Positions 17,481-26,882 of a DNA stretch of 33,014 nt are shown one piece after another. The notes beneath the pieces were generated by a model. That model did no database searches and had not been told where the DNA came from. It was given only the letters and a program-made list of their open reading frames with translations. Positions within the stretch are counted from its first letter, which is position 1, and the number at the start of each line of letters is the position of its first letter. The translations under genes and the position numbers were made by a program. The DNA is taken from assembly GCA_025363675.1 (NCBI GenBank), contig JANYDJ010000083.1, forward strand, positions 1 through 33,014, written 5' to 3'. This stretch comes from Flavobacteriaceae bacterium (GTDB lineage: Bacteria > Bacteroidota > Bacteroidia > UKL13-3).

Positions 17481-19697
17481 ATGAAAAAATTATTACTTGG
17501 ATTGGCCCTATTGGCTGCGGGTACTGGCTCTTACGCTCAGTCCTACTATTCCATTAAAAAAATTGGTGTTGCCGACTCATACGATTGGCAATACGGACTA
17601 ACAAACGGGAATGTGCTTTTAAACAAACCCAACAACGATGTATTGTCTAGTAGCCAAACCGTACCTTTCTCATTTACTTTGTTTGGCAATAGCTATACTT
17701 CCTACAAAGTATCTGACAATGGCTACCTCACTTTCGATACTAGTGCATCTACAAGTGACAACACCCCAGCAACTTTGCCATCAGCTTCAAAACCTCAAAA
17801 TTCAATATTTGGTTTTTGGGCCGATTTGGAATTGAAAGCAGCTCCAGCTCCAAATGCAAATTTCCCAGTAAAAGTATTGAACTATTCCTATGGCACTTCA
17901 CCAAACAGGGTTCACGTTATTCAGTGGTTTGGCGTATCTAAAAAAGGTGCAGCCATTGCCGCTAATTCTGATGTGCTTGCATTTGCAGTAAGATTATATG
18001 AAGATAGTCATTTTGATGTGGTTTATAGCTGGGGTGGCAATGCCAACTTTACCGGTTCAGTAGGTACTCAAGATGCAGGAAACAACGCATACACAATTTC
18101 TGGAAGCCCATCATTTTCTTTCCCACTTACCGCAGGTGCCAGCCAAAAAAATGCTGACGCTATTATATATACCTTCAAATCGGGTACACAACCTGATTGG
18201 GATGCTTCGGTAATTTCATCTACCATCAAAAATGTGGTAAAATTAGGAAATGTAAATGTAGCGGGTGTAGTTACCAATTATGGTAAAAGCACTATCAATA
18301 CATTCGATATCAACTATAGTGTTGATGGCGGTGCAACCGTAACAAAAAATATAACAGGTGTAAATATTGCTCCAGGTGGAGGTACTTATAGCTTTACCCA
18401 TCCTACAGCTTGGGTTCCTGCTACTCCTGGTAAATTATATGCTTGCAAAATTTGGGCTTCAAACCTTAATGGTAATAATGATGCAAACCCTAGCGACGAT
18501 GAATTCAATGTATCGTGTTTTGTAAACGAAGGCCTTAATGGAACCAAACACGTTCTTCTAGAAGAAGGTTCTGGTGCTTGGTGCGGTTACTGCCCCGATG
18601 GGCATTTAATTATGACAAGCATACTAGAAGACCCTAACTACGCTGGCAAAGTATTTGGTGTGGTGCATCATAATGGCGACGGAATGACCAATGCAAATAG
18701 CGATATTATCAATAGCAAATTTGCTACAGGCTATCCTTTTGGTATGATTGACCGTACACTTTTCTCAGGTCAAACTAGCGTTGGCTTAAGCCGTAACCTA
18801 TGGGTACAAAATGTAGATGCTAAATTAAATGCCCCTACTCCTGTTGATGTTACCATCACAAACAAAAAATATGATCCTGCTACCCGCAAATTAACCTTTA
18901 CCGTTAAAGCTAATTTCGCCGATTATTATATGGGCGACCTTCGTTTGAATGCCTTTATTGTTGAAGATAAAGTGCGTGGTGCAGATGTTCACTCTACTTG
19001 GACCCAACATCAGTATTATAGCAAACAAGGCTCTGCAGCAGGCGGACCTTCGCATCCATTATATGAATTGCCTGAGTGGATGGTAGGTTATGTTCACAAC
19101 CACGTGGTTCGTAAAGTTAATCCTATTGCTACTTCATCTGCTTGGGGCGATGCAGGTATAATCCCTACTATTGTTTCCAAAGGTGATACCTATACCCAGA
19201 ATTATTCATATACAATCCCAGTTCTTAAAACAGTAACAGGAATTTTGGGCAAAAATACCCTTCCTTGTAATTTGTGTAACGAAAATGATGGTGACGGGAT
19301 GAACAAACCAAGTGATATTAAAATTATCGGTTTTGTAAGTATGTACGATGCTACTGATATAACAAAATATGAAGTATTGAACTCTATGGAAGAATCGAGT
19401 GTTTGGGGAACTGGTGTAACTGAAAAACGTGTTTCTACCATTTCAGTTAGTTCTTTATATCCTAACCCAACCCAAGATGTAATTAATGTAGAATTGAACT
19501 TGACCCAGTCAGCCAATGTAGCTGTAACAATTACAGACGTTGCTGGCAAATTGGTTCAAACAGTTGCTAACAAATCTCTTCCAAATGGTGCTTCTATGTT
19601 GCCTCTATCTACTTTGGCATTGCAAAACGGTATCTACTTTATGACCTTGAATGTAAACGGTCAAAGTGTTACTCACCGTTTCGTTGTAGCTCACTAA
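17481..19697 (+). CDS. Omp28-related outer membrane/secreted protein with T9SS type A sorting domain
   Basis: KHVLLEEGSGAWCGYCPDGHLIMTSIL (Omp28/thioredoxin-like CxxC) and C-terminal SLYPNPTQDVINVELNL...NGIYFMTLNVNGQSVTHRFVV. Confidence 0.9.
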   Translation: MKKLLLGLALLAAGTGSYAQSYYSIKKIGVADSYDWQYGLTNGNVLLNKPNNDVLSSSQTVPFSFTLFGNSYTSYKVSDNGYLTFDTSASTSDNTPATLPSASKPQNSIFGFWADLELKAAPAPNANFPVKVLNYSYGTSPNRVHVIQWFGVSKKGAAIAANSDVLAFAVRLYEDSHFDVVYSWGGNANFTGSVGTQDAGNNAYTISGSPSFSFPLTAGASQKNADAIIYTFKSGTQPDWDASVISSTIKNVVKLGNVNVAGVVTNYGKSTINTFDINYSVDGGATVTKNITGVNIAPGGGTYSFTHPTAWVPATPGKLYACKIWASNLNGNNDANPSDDEFNVSCFVNEGLNGTKHVLLEEGSGAWCGYCPDGHLIMTSILEDPNYAGKVFGVVHHNGDGMTNANSDIINSKFATGYPFGMIDRTLFSGQTSVGLSRNLWVQNVDAKLNAPTPVDVTITNKKYDPATRKLTFTVKANFADYYMGDLRLNAFIVEDKVRGADVHSTWTQHQYYSKQGSAAGGPSHPLYELPEWMVGYVHNHVVRKVNPIATSSAWGDAGIIPTIVSKGDTYTQNYSYTIPVLKTVTGILGKNTLPCNLCNENDGDGMNKPSDIKIIGFVSMYDATDITKYEVLNSMEESSVWGTGVTEKRVSTISVSSLYPNPTQDVINVELNLTQSANVAVTITDVAGKLVQTVANKSLPNGASMLPLSTLALQNGIYFMTLNVNGQSVTHRFVVAH

Positions 19698-19705
19698 TAT
19701 TTAAT

Positions 19706-19757
19706 ATCCGCCTTTGCGGATTATATAAACCCTGCCCCATAAAGGCAGGGTTTTTTA
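19706..19757. terminator. Double-hairpin intrinsic terminator of the Omp28-like gene
   Basis: ATCCGC-CTTT-GCGGAT (19706-19721) followed by AACCCTGCC-ccataaa-GGCAGGGTTTTTT (19728-19756). Confidence 0.85.
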
Positions 19758-19780
19758 TTATATAAGAGGGGGAACATTCC

Positions 19781-19912
19781 GTCATTGCGAGGAGCGTGTG
19801 AATGGAAAAACAATGGCGACGAAGCAATCTCCTTGAAGTATGCTCGAGCACATCGAAATTTTCAAGCATACATTCTATGAGACCCTTCGTGAGAAGATTC
19901 CTCTGAATGACG
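19781..19912. repeat. Dispersed-repeat-like element C
   Basis: Ends GTCATTGCGAGG ... CCTCTGAATGAC form imperfect inverted repeats (2 mismatches); non-coding. Confidence 0.55.
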
Positions 19913-19936
19913 AGAGATATATAATACATAACAAAC

Positions 19937-20707
19937 ATGAACAACAAAGAAGATATAGTAAAAGATTGGTTGCCCCGATACACAGGCACACCGCTCGATA
20001 AATTTGGTGAATATATATTGCTCACCAATTTCAGTAATTATATAGAACTGTTTTCCAAAAAATTTAAAGTTGAAATTATAGGAAAAGACAAGCCCATGCA
20101 AACCTGCACGCATGATAACATCACTATTATAAATTTCGGGATGGGCAGTGCTATGGCAGCTACTGTTATGGATTTGCTTTCGGCTATTATGCCCCAGGCG
20201 GTATTGTTTTTGGGCAAATGCGGAGGCCTTAAAAAAACAAAATTGGGCGATTTTATTTTACCCATTGCCGCCATCCGTGGCGAAGGTACAAGCAATGATT
20301 ATTTACCTCCTGAAATACCCGCCCTACCATCATTCCGTTTACAAAAAGCGGTATCGGTTAATATAGTAAAACACCAATGCGATTATTGGACAGGCACTGT
20401 TTATACAACCAACCGCCGTGTATGGGAGCACGATAAAAAATTTAAAGATTATCTGCATGATATAAAAACAATGGGCATTGATATGGAAACAGCCACTATA
20501 TTTATAGTAGGTTTTGCCAATGGAATTCCTCATGGTGCTTTACTTTTGGTAAGCGATAACCCAATGACACCCGAGGGAGTAAAAACCAGCAAGAGCGACC
20601 AAAAAGTAACCGGACAATTTGCAGAAAAACATTTAATGATTGGTATAGATTCGTTAAAAGAATTAAGAGACTCGGGCGAGAGTGTGAAGCATTTGAAATT
20701 TGATTGA
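19937..20707 (+). CDS. AMP nucleosidase / nucleoside phosphorylase-like protein
   Basis: FGMGSAMAATVMDLLSAIMPQAVLFLGKCGGLKK; IAAIRGEGTSNDYLPPEIPALPSF; GIDMETATIFIVGFANGIPHGALLLVSDNPMTPEGVKT. Confidence 0.88.
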   Translation: MNNKEDIVKDWLPRYTGTPLDKFGEYILLTNFSNYIELFSKKFKVEIIGKDKPMQTCTHDNITIINFGMGSAMAATVMDLLSAIMPQAVLFLGKCGGLKKTKLGDFILPIAAIRGEGTSNDYLPPEIPALPSFRLQKAVSVNIVKHQCDYWTGTVYTTNRRVWEHDKKFKDYLHDIKTMGIDMETATIFIVGFANGIPHGALLLVSDNPMTPEGVKTSKSDQKVTGQFAEKHLMIGIDSLKELRDSGESVKHLKFD

Positions 20708-20756
20708 TATATATAATTTTAGACACCAAGTAACATAAATATATAAACCTAATTCC

Positions 20757-21383
20757 ATGCAAACCTACATCATCGGAATAACTGGCGGAAGTGCATCGGG
20801 CAAAACATCGTTTTTGCTTGAGCTGAAAAATACATTTGCTGCACATGAGGTTTGTGTAGTATCGCAAGACAATTATTATAAACCTTTACACGAGCAAGAG
20901 GCTGATGGCAATGGCATGGTAAATTATGATTTGCCCACTTGTATTGATGTAGATAGATTTTTGGTGGATATACAAAACCTAAAAAATGGCGACAGTATTA
21001 CCAAGAAAGAATATGTATTTAACAACCCCAATAAAGTTCCCGAAACTATAATTATAAATCCTGCTCCTATTATAATAGTGGAAGGTTTGTTTATATATTA
21101 TTTTGAGAAAATAGCGGAACAGTTACAGTTAAAAATATTTGTTGATGCTGATGAAGAACTAAAATGGCAACGCCGCCTGCAACGCGACACTGCCGAACGT
21201 GGTATTGAAAACCATATAGTAAAATACCAATGGGACAACCATGTAAAACCTGCTTATGAGGCGTATCTTCTCCCCTATCGAAACCATAGTGATATTATAA
21301 TAACCAATAATATAAATTATAATAAAGGTTTAGCAGTAATGCAAAATCATATCAGGCAAATACTTGAAGGTTTATCATCCTGA
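20757..21383 (+). CDS. udk: Uridine kinase
   Basis: IIGITGGSASGKTSFLLEL Walker A; SQDNYYKPL; NYDLPTCIDVDRF; IIVEGLFIYYF; RRLQRDTAERG. Confidence 0.92.
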   Translation: MQTYIIGITGGSASGKTSFLLELKNTFAAHEVCVVSQDNYYKPLHEQEADGNGMVNYDLPTCIDVDRFLVDIQNLKNGDSITKKEYVFNNPNKVPETIIINPAPIIIVEGLFIYYFEKIAEQLQLKIFVDADEELKWQRRLQRDTAERGIENHIVKYQWDNHVKPAYEAYLLPYRNHSDIIITNNINYNKGLAVMQNHIRQILEGLSS

Positions 21384-21387
21384 ATGT

Positions 21388-21495
21388 GTTTGTCATCCTA
21401 AGTTAATCGAAGGGCGACAAACTAGGATGCTTATATATTGAGTAGTATTGGAACAATTCACTCCAAACACCGTCTTCGATAAACTCAGACTGACA
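21388..21495 (-). repeat. Dispersed inverted-repeat element A, copy 3 (inverted orientation)
   Basis: GTTTGTCATCCTAAGTTAATCGAAGGGCGACAAAC ... CGTCTTCGATAAACTCAGACTGACA; starts 5 bp after the udk stop. Confidence 0.85.
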
Positions 21496-21579
21496 GTCGT
21501 GATTAACTCGTTACAATTTTGTTAAAAAGCCCTGCCTCCCAAACAATACTTTTGCATCCCTGTTAGAGATTGGTATTAA

Positions 21580-24420
21580 ATGAAGAACAAAGAAGAAATT
21601 GAAGATGGCCTGATAGAGGTGTTTGGTGCCCGCATGCACAACCTCAAGAATATTGATATCGCTATGCCCCGCAATAAACTAATTGTTATTACGGGACTGA
21701 GCGGAAGCGGGAAAAGTTCCCTGGCTTTCGATACTATTTTTGCCGAAGGGCAACGTCGTTATCTGGAAACTTTCAATGCCTATGCCCGACAATTTGTGGG
21801 AAATTTAGAACGCCCCGATGTGGACAAAATAGATGGACTGAGTCCCGTAATTGCTATTGAACAAAAAACGGTGAGCAAAAATCCACGCTCTACAGTGGGT
21901 ACTATTACTGAAGTTTACGATTTCCTTCGACTACTATATGCCCGTGCCGCCGATGCCTATAGTTATATAAGTGGTGAACGCATGGTGAAGATGAACGAGG
22001 ACCAGATTATCCAAAAAATATTCACCAATTTTCACGAGAAAAAGATTATGCTTTTGGCCCCAGTAGTTAAAGGTAGAAAAGGGCATTATAGAGAACTGTT
22101 TGAGCAAATTCGCAAACAAGGATATAGCAAAGTACGGATTGATGGAAAGCTACAAGATATAGTGCCCAAAATGCAAACCGACCGTTACAAGATACATGAT
22201 ATAGAAATACTGATAGACCGCGTACAGCCTGGTGTGGAGAAAGAAACCCGTATAAAAGACAGTATAAAAATGGCGATGAAAACGGGCAAAGGTATTATAA
22301 TGGTTGCCGAGGCCGATGGAGAAAATGTACAACATTATAGTCGTTTTTTAATGGACCCTGTTAGCGGCATTAGTTATGATGAACCGCAACCCAATACCTT
22401 CTCATTCAACTCGCCTTATGGAGCTTGCCCTACCTGCGATGGCCTAGGTTCGCAACGCGAGGTGAATGAAAAATTCTTAATTCCAGATCATACAAAATCT
22501 ATTATAGGCGGTGCACTTGCCCCCATGGGAGAGTATAGAAATAACTGGACGTTTGCCGTGATGAAAGCATTGGGAAAAAGACATAAATTTGGTTTGAATG
22601 ATAGTATTAATTCATTGAAGAAAAACCAAATGGAAATACTCCTCAATGGCGACCAAGAACAGCTGGATGTGGAGTACGAATTTGCATCGGGCTACAAACA
22701 AATATATCATACTACTTGGGAAGGGTTGGCCAATTATGTAAAACGCCAATACCTCGAAAAACCTGGCGATAGTATAGCCGCTTGGGCCGAAGACTTTATG
22801 GAGGTATCGCCTTGCCCCAGTTGCCATGGTACGCGTTTAAAACAAGAAAGCCTTTGTTATAAAATTGCCGATACCAATATAGCCCAACTTGCTGAAATGG
22901 ATTTATTGAGCCTGGGCAAATGGATGGAAAATGTGGAAAGCAAATTGGATGAAAGACAAAAAATTATAGCTACAGAAGTATTAAAAGAAATACGTTCTCG
23001 CTTAGGTTTTTTATTAAATGTGGGATTGGAATACTTAACACTTAATAGTCCGGCACGAACGCTTAGTGGTGGAGAGGCACAACGTATTCGCTTGGCTACA
23101 CAAATAGGTAGTCAGCTTACGGGAGTATTATATATATTGGACGAACCCAGCATAGGTTTGCACCAACGCGATAACCACAAACTGATTGAAAGTTTAAAAA
23201 ATCTGCGTGATATAGGAAACACCGTAATGGTGGTAGAACATGATAAAGATATGATGATGGATGCCGATTATATAGTAGACATTGGACCCGGTGCTGGCAG
23301 CCATGGCGGACATATAGTAGCACAAGGAAATTTGCAAGAATTTATGAAACAAAATTCTGTTACCTCGCAATATATAAGTGGTAAAAGAAATATAGATGTG
23401 CCGAAAAAACGCAGAGCAGGAAATGGGAAACATATAGAACTAAAAGGCTGTACCGGAAATAATTTGAAAGGTGTAGATGCTTCATTTCCATTAGGCAAAT
23501 TTATTTGTGTAACCGGTGTTTCAGGCAGTGGAAAATCTTCTTTAATTAATGAAACATTATATCCTTTGCTGCACAAACATTTTTATCAATCACGTTTAAA
23601 ACCATTACCCCATAAAAGTATTACAGGATTAAAAAATATAGATAAAGTAATAGAGATTGATCAAAGTCCAATTGGTCGTACACCACGCAGCAATCCGGCA
23701 ACTTATGTAGAAGTATATACTGATATAAGAAACCTGTTTACCAATTTACCTGAAGCAAAAATAAGAGGCTATAAACCTGGTCGTTTTTCATTCAATGTAA
23801 AAGGTGGCCGCTGCGAAACTTGTGAAGGCGGTGGAATGCGTGCCATTGAAATGAATTTTTTACCCGATGTATATGTACAATGCGAAACATGCAAAGGCAA
23901 AAGATATAATAGAGAAACATTAGAAATAAGATATAAAGGTAAATCTATTAGTGATGTTTTAGATATGAGTATTGAACATGCTGTTGAGTTTTTTGAACCG
24001 GTTCCATCTATATATCGCAAAATAAAAACATTGAAAGATGTGGGCTTGGGATATATAACACTTGGCCAACAAAGCACCACACTTAGTGGCGGCGAAGCAC
24101 AACGCGTAAAACTAGCTACAGAACTGAGCAAACGCGATACTGGAAACACCTTTTATATATTAGACGAACCCACCACTGGTTTGCACTTTGATGATGTAAA
24201 AGTATTACTTGATGTATTAAATTTATTGGTCGATAAAGGCAATACCGTTCTTGTTATAGAACACAATATGGATGTAATAAAAGTATCCGACTATATTATA
24301 GATATTGGCCCCGAAGGTGGCAATGGCGGTGGACAGGTGCTTGCAACTGGCACACCCGAAGAACTTATTAAAGTAAAGAAAAGCTATACTGCACAGTTTT
24401 TGAAAAAGGAATTGAGTTAG
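21580..24420 (+). CDS. uvrA: Excinuclease ABC subunit A
   Basis: [31 protein letters not shown] and [33 protein letters not shown] zinc modules, two LSGGEAQR signatures. Confidence 0.97.
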   Translation: MKNKEEIEDGLIEVFGARMHNLKNIDIAMPRNKLIVITGLSGSGKSSLAFDTIFAEGQRRYLETFNAYARQFVGNLERPDVDKIDGLSPVIAIEQKTVSKNPRSTVGTITEVYDFLRLLYARAADAYSYISGERMVKMNEDQIIQKIFTNFHEKKIMLLAPVVKGRKGHYRELFEQIRKQGYSKVRIDGKLQDIVPKMQTDRYKIHDIEILIDRVQPGVEKETRIKDSIKMAMKTGKGIIMVAEADGENVQHYSRFLMDPVSGISYDEPQPNTFSFNSPYGACPTCDGLGSQREVNEKFLIPDHTKSIIGGALAPMGEYRNNWTFAVMKALGKRHKFGLNDSINSLKKNQMEILLNGDQEQLDVEYEFASGYKQIYHTTWEGLANYVKRQYLEKPGDSIAAWAEDFMEVSPCPSCHGTRLKQESLCYKIADTNIAQLAEMDLLSLGKWMENVESKLDERQKIIATEVLKEIRSRLGFLLNVGLEYLTLNSPARTLSGGEAQRIRLATQIGSQLTGVLYILDEPSIGLHQRDNHKLIESLKNLRDIGNTVMVVEHDKDMMMDADYIVDIGPGAGSHGGHIVAQGNLQEFMKQNSVTSQYISGKRNIDVPKKRRAGNGKHIELKGCTGNNLKGVDASFPLGKFICVTGVSGSGKSSLINETLYPLLHKHFYQSRLKPLPHKSITGLKNIDKVIEIDQSPIGRTPRSNPATYVEVYTDIRNLFTNLPEAKIRGYKPGRFSFNVKGGRCETCEGGGMRAIEMNFLPDVYVQCETCKGKRYNRETLEIRYKGKSISDVLDMSIEHAVEFFEPVPSIYRKIKTLKDVGLGYITLGQQSTTLSGGEAQRVKLATELSKRDTGNTFYILDEPTTGLHFDDVKVLLDVLNLLVDKGNTVLVIEHNMDVIKVSDYIIDIGPEGGNGGGQVLATGTPEELIKVKKSYTAQFLKKELS

Positions 24421-24496
24421 ACTTAATAAGAGCGAGCCCGTCTCAGAAAAAAAAATCTGACCGCATTTTACTTAATTTTTCTTGGCTTTTAATGCG

Positions 24497-24524
24497 ACAT
24501 TCATCCGCCTCGGCGGATGAATGT
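24497..24524. repeat. Perfect hairpin 1 after uvrA
   Basis: ACATTCATCCGCC-TC-GGCGGATGAATGT (13-bp arms). Confidence 0.8.
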
Positions 24525-24531
24525 TTCTTTG

Positions 24532-24567
24532 GTTACTTTCTTTTGCATCAAGGCAAAAGAAAGTAAC
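24532..24567. repeat. Perfect hairpin 2 after uvrA
   Basis: GTTACTTTCTTTTGC-atcaag-GCAAAAGAAAGTAAC (15-bp arms). Confidence 0.85.
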
Positions 24568-24609
24568 AGCGACGAAAAGGTTAATTTTGAAGATATAATT
24601 AGAATTGTA

Positions 24610-24828
24610 ATGTACATGGCTCCGTCATGGATTAGAAAGAGTTCACTTCAGTTTTTCCAGTTTGAACCTTATCATTATGCTCGAATATATACAATTACTG
24701 GTGAAATAATAATTATCACAAGTTTACTCTCGTTGGATGTAGAAAAATTATTGAAGAATATAACAGGGGTTAAAATTGAAAAAAAGAACGGTAAGTTCGC
24801 AAGCATTTCTTTTGAAATAGACAAATAA
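24610..24828 (+). CDS. Small hypothetical protein; the longer ORF start (24517) lies inside a hairpin element and is doubtful
   Basis: ORF 24517-24828; an internal ATG at 24610 (MYMAPSWIRKSSLQFFQFEPYHYARIY...) lies outside the hairpins. Confidence 0.35.
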   Translation: MYMAPSWIRKSSLQFFQFEPYHYARIYTITGEIIIITSLLSLDVEKLLKNITGVKIEKKNGKFASISFEIDK

Positions 24829-24950
24829 TTATTGAACATGTTATACTCGCTCATTTTATTTTAATTGTATAATGCTGATGGCAATCTATTAATAATTTGA
24901 TCATTGCGACATCATATTTAGTTTCCATAATCAGGTAAAACGGTATTCAC

Positions 24951-25694
24951 TCAGTCGGCTTGATACAAATCATTTTCAGCATGACGTAGGTTGTGAGAAT
25001 GGTAAGTAAGAAAAGAGTTTTTCTTATATAACAACTGCCTAATACTTGCCAAATGCGATAACAAAACCAAAGGCACTACACAGCAAGGTAACCATATAAA
25101 AGGGAAATATAATACACCTATATTAGGTTGATCGAAAGCCAATTTTTGAAATGGGAAGGGGGCTGATAGCACAGCAAGTGCCACAATATTAATAAGCAAA
25201 CCTATGCATATAAAATTCCACAATAAAAGTGCGTTTTTCCCTAATTTGTTTTTTATAAATGCAAAATAATATATAATAGGAGCAGAAATACCTGAAAGTA
25301 TATCGAAGTTTCTTCCTTCAAAAGTCATAAGTTGTGGAACGGCTTTATATATAAATAGCCAGAACAAAGTAATCTCAACGGGAACTCTGATAATATGTAA
25401 TATGGTTAAGGTTTGTAGGTTGAGGTTGTCAATATACCTTCTTCCACTTTTGGTGGCAAATAGTATGATAATGGTGAGCAAAGCAGGGAGTACCAATAGC
25501 ATGAATCTGGGTGGGACAGTGTCAGTAACGGTGTAAAATCCAGTTAAACTAATGGCAGTTTGTAATGCTAGCCAGCCTAGCAAAACCACTATAGTAATTT
25601 TTGATTTGTTGGTGGCTTTGTAAAAAAACCAAACAGTAAGCAAAGTAGTTAACCCAAAAACTATGCTGATGTAAATTGGAAGATGCTGTATCAT
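24951..25694 (-). CDS. Hypothetical multi-pass integral membrane protein
   Basis: 247-aa ORF with about 7 hydrophobic segments; divergent from an HxlR regulator. Confidence 0.75.
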   Translation of the reverse strand: MIQHLPIYISIVFGLTTLLTVWFFYKATNKSKITIVVLLGWLALQTAISLTGFYTVTDTVPPRFMLLVLPALLTIIILFATKSGRRYIDNLNLQTLTILHIIRVPVEITLFWLFIYKAVPQLMTFEGRNFDILSGISAPIIYYFAFIKNKLGKNALLLWNFICIGLLINIVALAVLSAPFPFQKLAFDQPNIGVLYFPFIWLPCCVVPLVLLSHLASIRQLLYKKNSFLTYHSHNLRHAENDLYQAD

Positions 25695-25727
25695 ATTTTT
25701 AAATGTTAAATTTTTAATGTAAATTTG

Positions 25728-25776
25728 CTTGCAAATTGCAAGTGTAAATGTAAGTACCCACTTGCAAAATACAAGT
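25728..25776. promoter_or_regulatory. Putative HxlR operator: two inverted repeats between divergent genes
   Basis: CTTGCAAATTGCAAG (25728-25742) and ACTTGcaaaataCAAGT (25760-25776). Confidence 0.6.
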
Positions 25777-25796
25777 AAATTTTAAAAATTATTTCG

Positions 25797-26222
25797 ATGA
25801 ACAAAAATACAATTAATCGTGGTGTGCAGCGGTCTCCTTGTCCTATCAGTACTTCGCTAGATATATGGGGAGATAAATGGTCGCTGTTAATTATAAGAGA
25901 CATGATGCTTTTCAATAAAAACACGTATGGCGAGTTTTCAAATTCAATGAAAAAAATCGCGACTAATATATTGGCTTCTCGTTTGGTAGATTTAGAGCAG
26001 TCGGGACTAATTAGCAAGGAAGAACACCCAGATAGCAAAGCTAAAATATTTTATAAACTCACACAAAAAGGAATTGATTTGCTGCCCATTATTGCTGAAA
26101 TGAATTTGTGGGCAGCCAAATATTATGAAATTGGGCCCAAGGCAAAAGAGGTAAATAAAATGCTGAAAAAGGACAAGGCTGGTTTTATTAAAAGTAGAAC
26201 TGCGGTATTGAAGAAGTTGTGA
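25797..26222 (+). CDS. HxlR-family transcriptional regulator
   Basis: CPISTSLDIWGDKWSLLIIRDMMLFNKNTYGEFSNSMKKIATNILASRLVDLEQSGLISKEE; conserved N-terminal Cys. Confidence 0.92.
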   Translation: MNKNTINRGVQRSPCPISTSLDIWGDKWSLLIIRDMMLFNKNTYGEFSNSMKKIATNILASRLVDLEQSGLISKEEHPDSKAKIFYKLTQKGIDLLPIIAEMNLWAAKYYEIGPKAKEVNKMLKKDKAGFIKSRTAVLKKL

Positions 26223-26236
26223 GTTGTGAGTTGTCG
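26216..26236. repeat. Heptanucleotide tandem array (GTTGTGA)x3 containing the HxlR gene stop codon
   Basis: gttgtga gttgtga gttgtcg; stop TGA at 26220-26222. Confidence 0.75.
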
Positions 26237-26262
26237 ATGCCTAAATAGTTTTGACCGTTATG

Positions 26263-26311
26263 GGTTATCTGTTATCGGTGCAGGTGCAGACAACAGATAA
26301 CCGACAACAGA
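26263..26311. repeat. Head-to-head heptanucleotide array / hairpin
   Basis: GGTTATC TGTTATC GGTGCAG GTGCAGA CAACAGA TAACCGA CAACAGA; GGTTATCTGTT pairs with AACAGATAACC. Confidence 0.75.
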
Positions 26312-26316
26312 AATTG

Positions 26317-26736
26317 TTAAGCTGTTTTGCTGCTCATGCCCATTATTCTGCCTATGATGGCTCCCACAATAGCAAACATAAGAGTACCTGCTGCCACATC
26401 TACTATTAATGCATTCATGTTTTTAAAACACGTGCTCATGGCATGCATACTCAGGTTTAACGACAATGAAACTAGGAGCCCAATAATGGCACCCTTTTGC
26501 ATACCGATTGACAAGCCACGCGTATTGCTCCAGCCCAGCATTAAAGCAGTAAAATATCCCTGAATAAGGCAACTGAGACCCATTGCCCACCATACCATTT
26601 CTTCCATTTTTCGCATGCCTGCTTGATTCATGTTCTCAGCCATAAAATCTTTAAGAAGGATGCCGTAAATTAACCAACCGAGCAGGAAGAAAGCTACACC
26701 TCCCACTAAACCTCCAAGAATTGTTTTGTTGTTCAT
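26317..26736 (-). CDS. Hypothetical membrane protein; start likely at 26736
   Basis: MNNKTILGGLVGGVAFFLLGWLIYGILLKDFM...; four hydrophobic segments. Confidence 0.7.
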   Translation of the reverse strand: MNNKTILGGLVGGVAFFLLGWLIYGILLKDFMAENMNQAGMRKMEEMVWWAMGLSCLIQGYFTALMLGWSNTRGLSIGMQKGAIIGLLVSLSLNLSMHAMSTCFKNMNALIVDVAAGTLMFAIVGAIIGRIMGMSSKTA

Positions 26737-26882
26737 TTTAGTATTTATTAAGGTTAGAAAAAGAAACAAACATATTTAATTAAGTTGATGATTACCAATT
26801 AATTCAATTATTTTTATCCATACTTTTTAAACATTGGGGCAAAATCGGGTGAATATCATACTTCGGCGGTTTGCATGGACAT

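Noticed and set aside
21388-21495. Element A considered as a plain rho-independent terminator of udk
   Set aside because: Same sequence recurs in unrelated gaps in both orientations and lacks a T tract, so a dispersed element fits better.
23769-24149. Antisense ORF 126 aa opposite uvrA
   Set aside because: Shadow of uvrA motifs.
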